From Thermoproteota archaeon (GTDB lineage: Archaea; Thermoproteota; Korarchaeia; Korarchaeales; Korarchaeaceae), in the NCBI GenBank assembly GCA_011042755.1, contig DRBY01000104.1, positions 1-14,054 on the forward strand: a DNA stretch of 14,054 nt. Reading direction: 5' to 3'. Both the position numbers and the translations under genes were made by a program. This document shows, one piece after another, positions 13,933 through 14,054 of this stretch. The notes under the pieces were generated by a model. That model was given only the letters and a program-made list of their open reading frames with translations, made no database searches and had not been told where the DNA came from. Position 1 is the first letter of the stretch. Every line of letters begins with the position of its first letter.

Positions 13933-14054
13933 ATGGTCAGGACGCTGAGGATACTGGCAGCCGTAGATCTGCACGACAGGCCAGAGGCTGTCCTGCCGGC
14001 GCTGGCAGAGGAGGGCCCAGACGTTATTCTGCTGGCCGGGGACCTCACCACGGC
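13933..14054 (+). CDS. Calcineurin-like metallophosphoesterase, N-terminal part
   Basis: The reading frame is open from the ATG at 13933 to the window end, giving 40 codons. It starts with a hydrophobic strand leading to AAVDLHDRPE, the DxH first metal-binding motif of the calcineurin-like phosphoesterase superfamily. It reaches PDVILLAGDLTT, the GD motif supplying the next metal ligand. The spacing of the two motifs fits short archaeal phosphoesterases. The rest, including the GNHD motif, lies outside the window, so neither the substrate nor the intactness of the gene can be judged. It is divergent from the COG2100-like gene and shares its probable promoter. Confidence 0.8.
   Translation, partial: MVRTLRILAAVDLHDRPEAVLPALAEEGPDVILLAGDLTT

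Noticed and set aside
1..14054. CRISPR arrays, rRNA genes, prophage or toxin-antitoxin modules
   Set aside because: I looked for regularly spaced repeats, rRNA-like conserved stretches and small gene pairs of those types and saw none.

Overview
The window looks like a chromosomal segment from a thermophilic archaeon. The evidence is an archaeal-type class I CCA-adding enzyme, archaeal/eukaryotic-type PheS and PheT, frequent GTG and TTG starts, AGG/AGA-dominated arginine codons, AT-rich TATA-like boxes about 26 nt upstream of many start codons, and DUF763 and COG2100-type radical SAM proteins. I cannot name a phylum with confidence; a TACK or Korarchaeota-like lineage would fit. Coding density is very high, and neighbouring convergent genes overlap at their 3' ends three times.

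Layout. A tRNA-Val(UAC) gene (24-99) comes first. It is followed by a radical SAM enzyme of the TIGR03960/COG1032-like group (130-1677) and a small unannotated protein (1715-1993). On the minus strand, truA (tRNA pseudouridine synthase) overlaps the end of that small gene and is divergent from cca (CCA-adding enzyme) at 2807-4216. The minus-strand enolase gene overlaps the cca end. Between enolase and an M42 aminopeptidase (6913-8019, plus strand) lies a decayed IS607-family transposon with broken tnpA and tnpB, then about 400 bp of AT-richer sequence with no convincing gene. From 8016 to 13878 everything is on the minus strand. In transcription order this is a COG2100-type radical SAM protein, a DUF763 protein, pheS, pheT and an Mth938/DUF498 protein; the last three are tightly coupled. 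The right edge holds the start of a divergent calcineurin-like phosphoesterase.

Functionally, most of the window serves tRNA and translation: tRNA-Val, TruA, CCA-adding enzyme and both subunits of phenylalanyl-tRNA synthetase. Enolase and a peptidase add housekeeping metabolism. Five conserved genes lack a known reaction: two radical SAM proteins, DUF763, Mth938-like and the 92-residue protein. The most notable observations are the IS607 relic, which carries a UGA exactly where TnpB should have its fourth zinc-binding cysteine, and two divergent gene pairs that each appear to share one palindromic TATA element, with start codons placed as expected for leaderless or nearly leaderless mRNAs.
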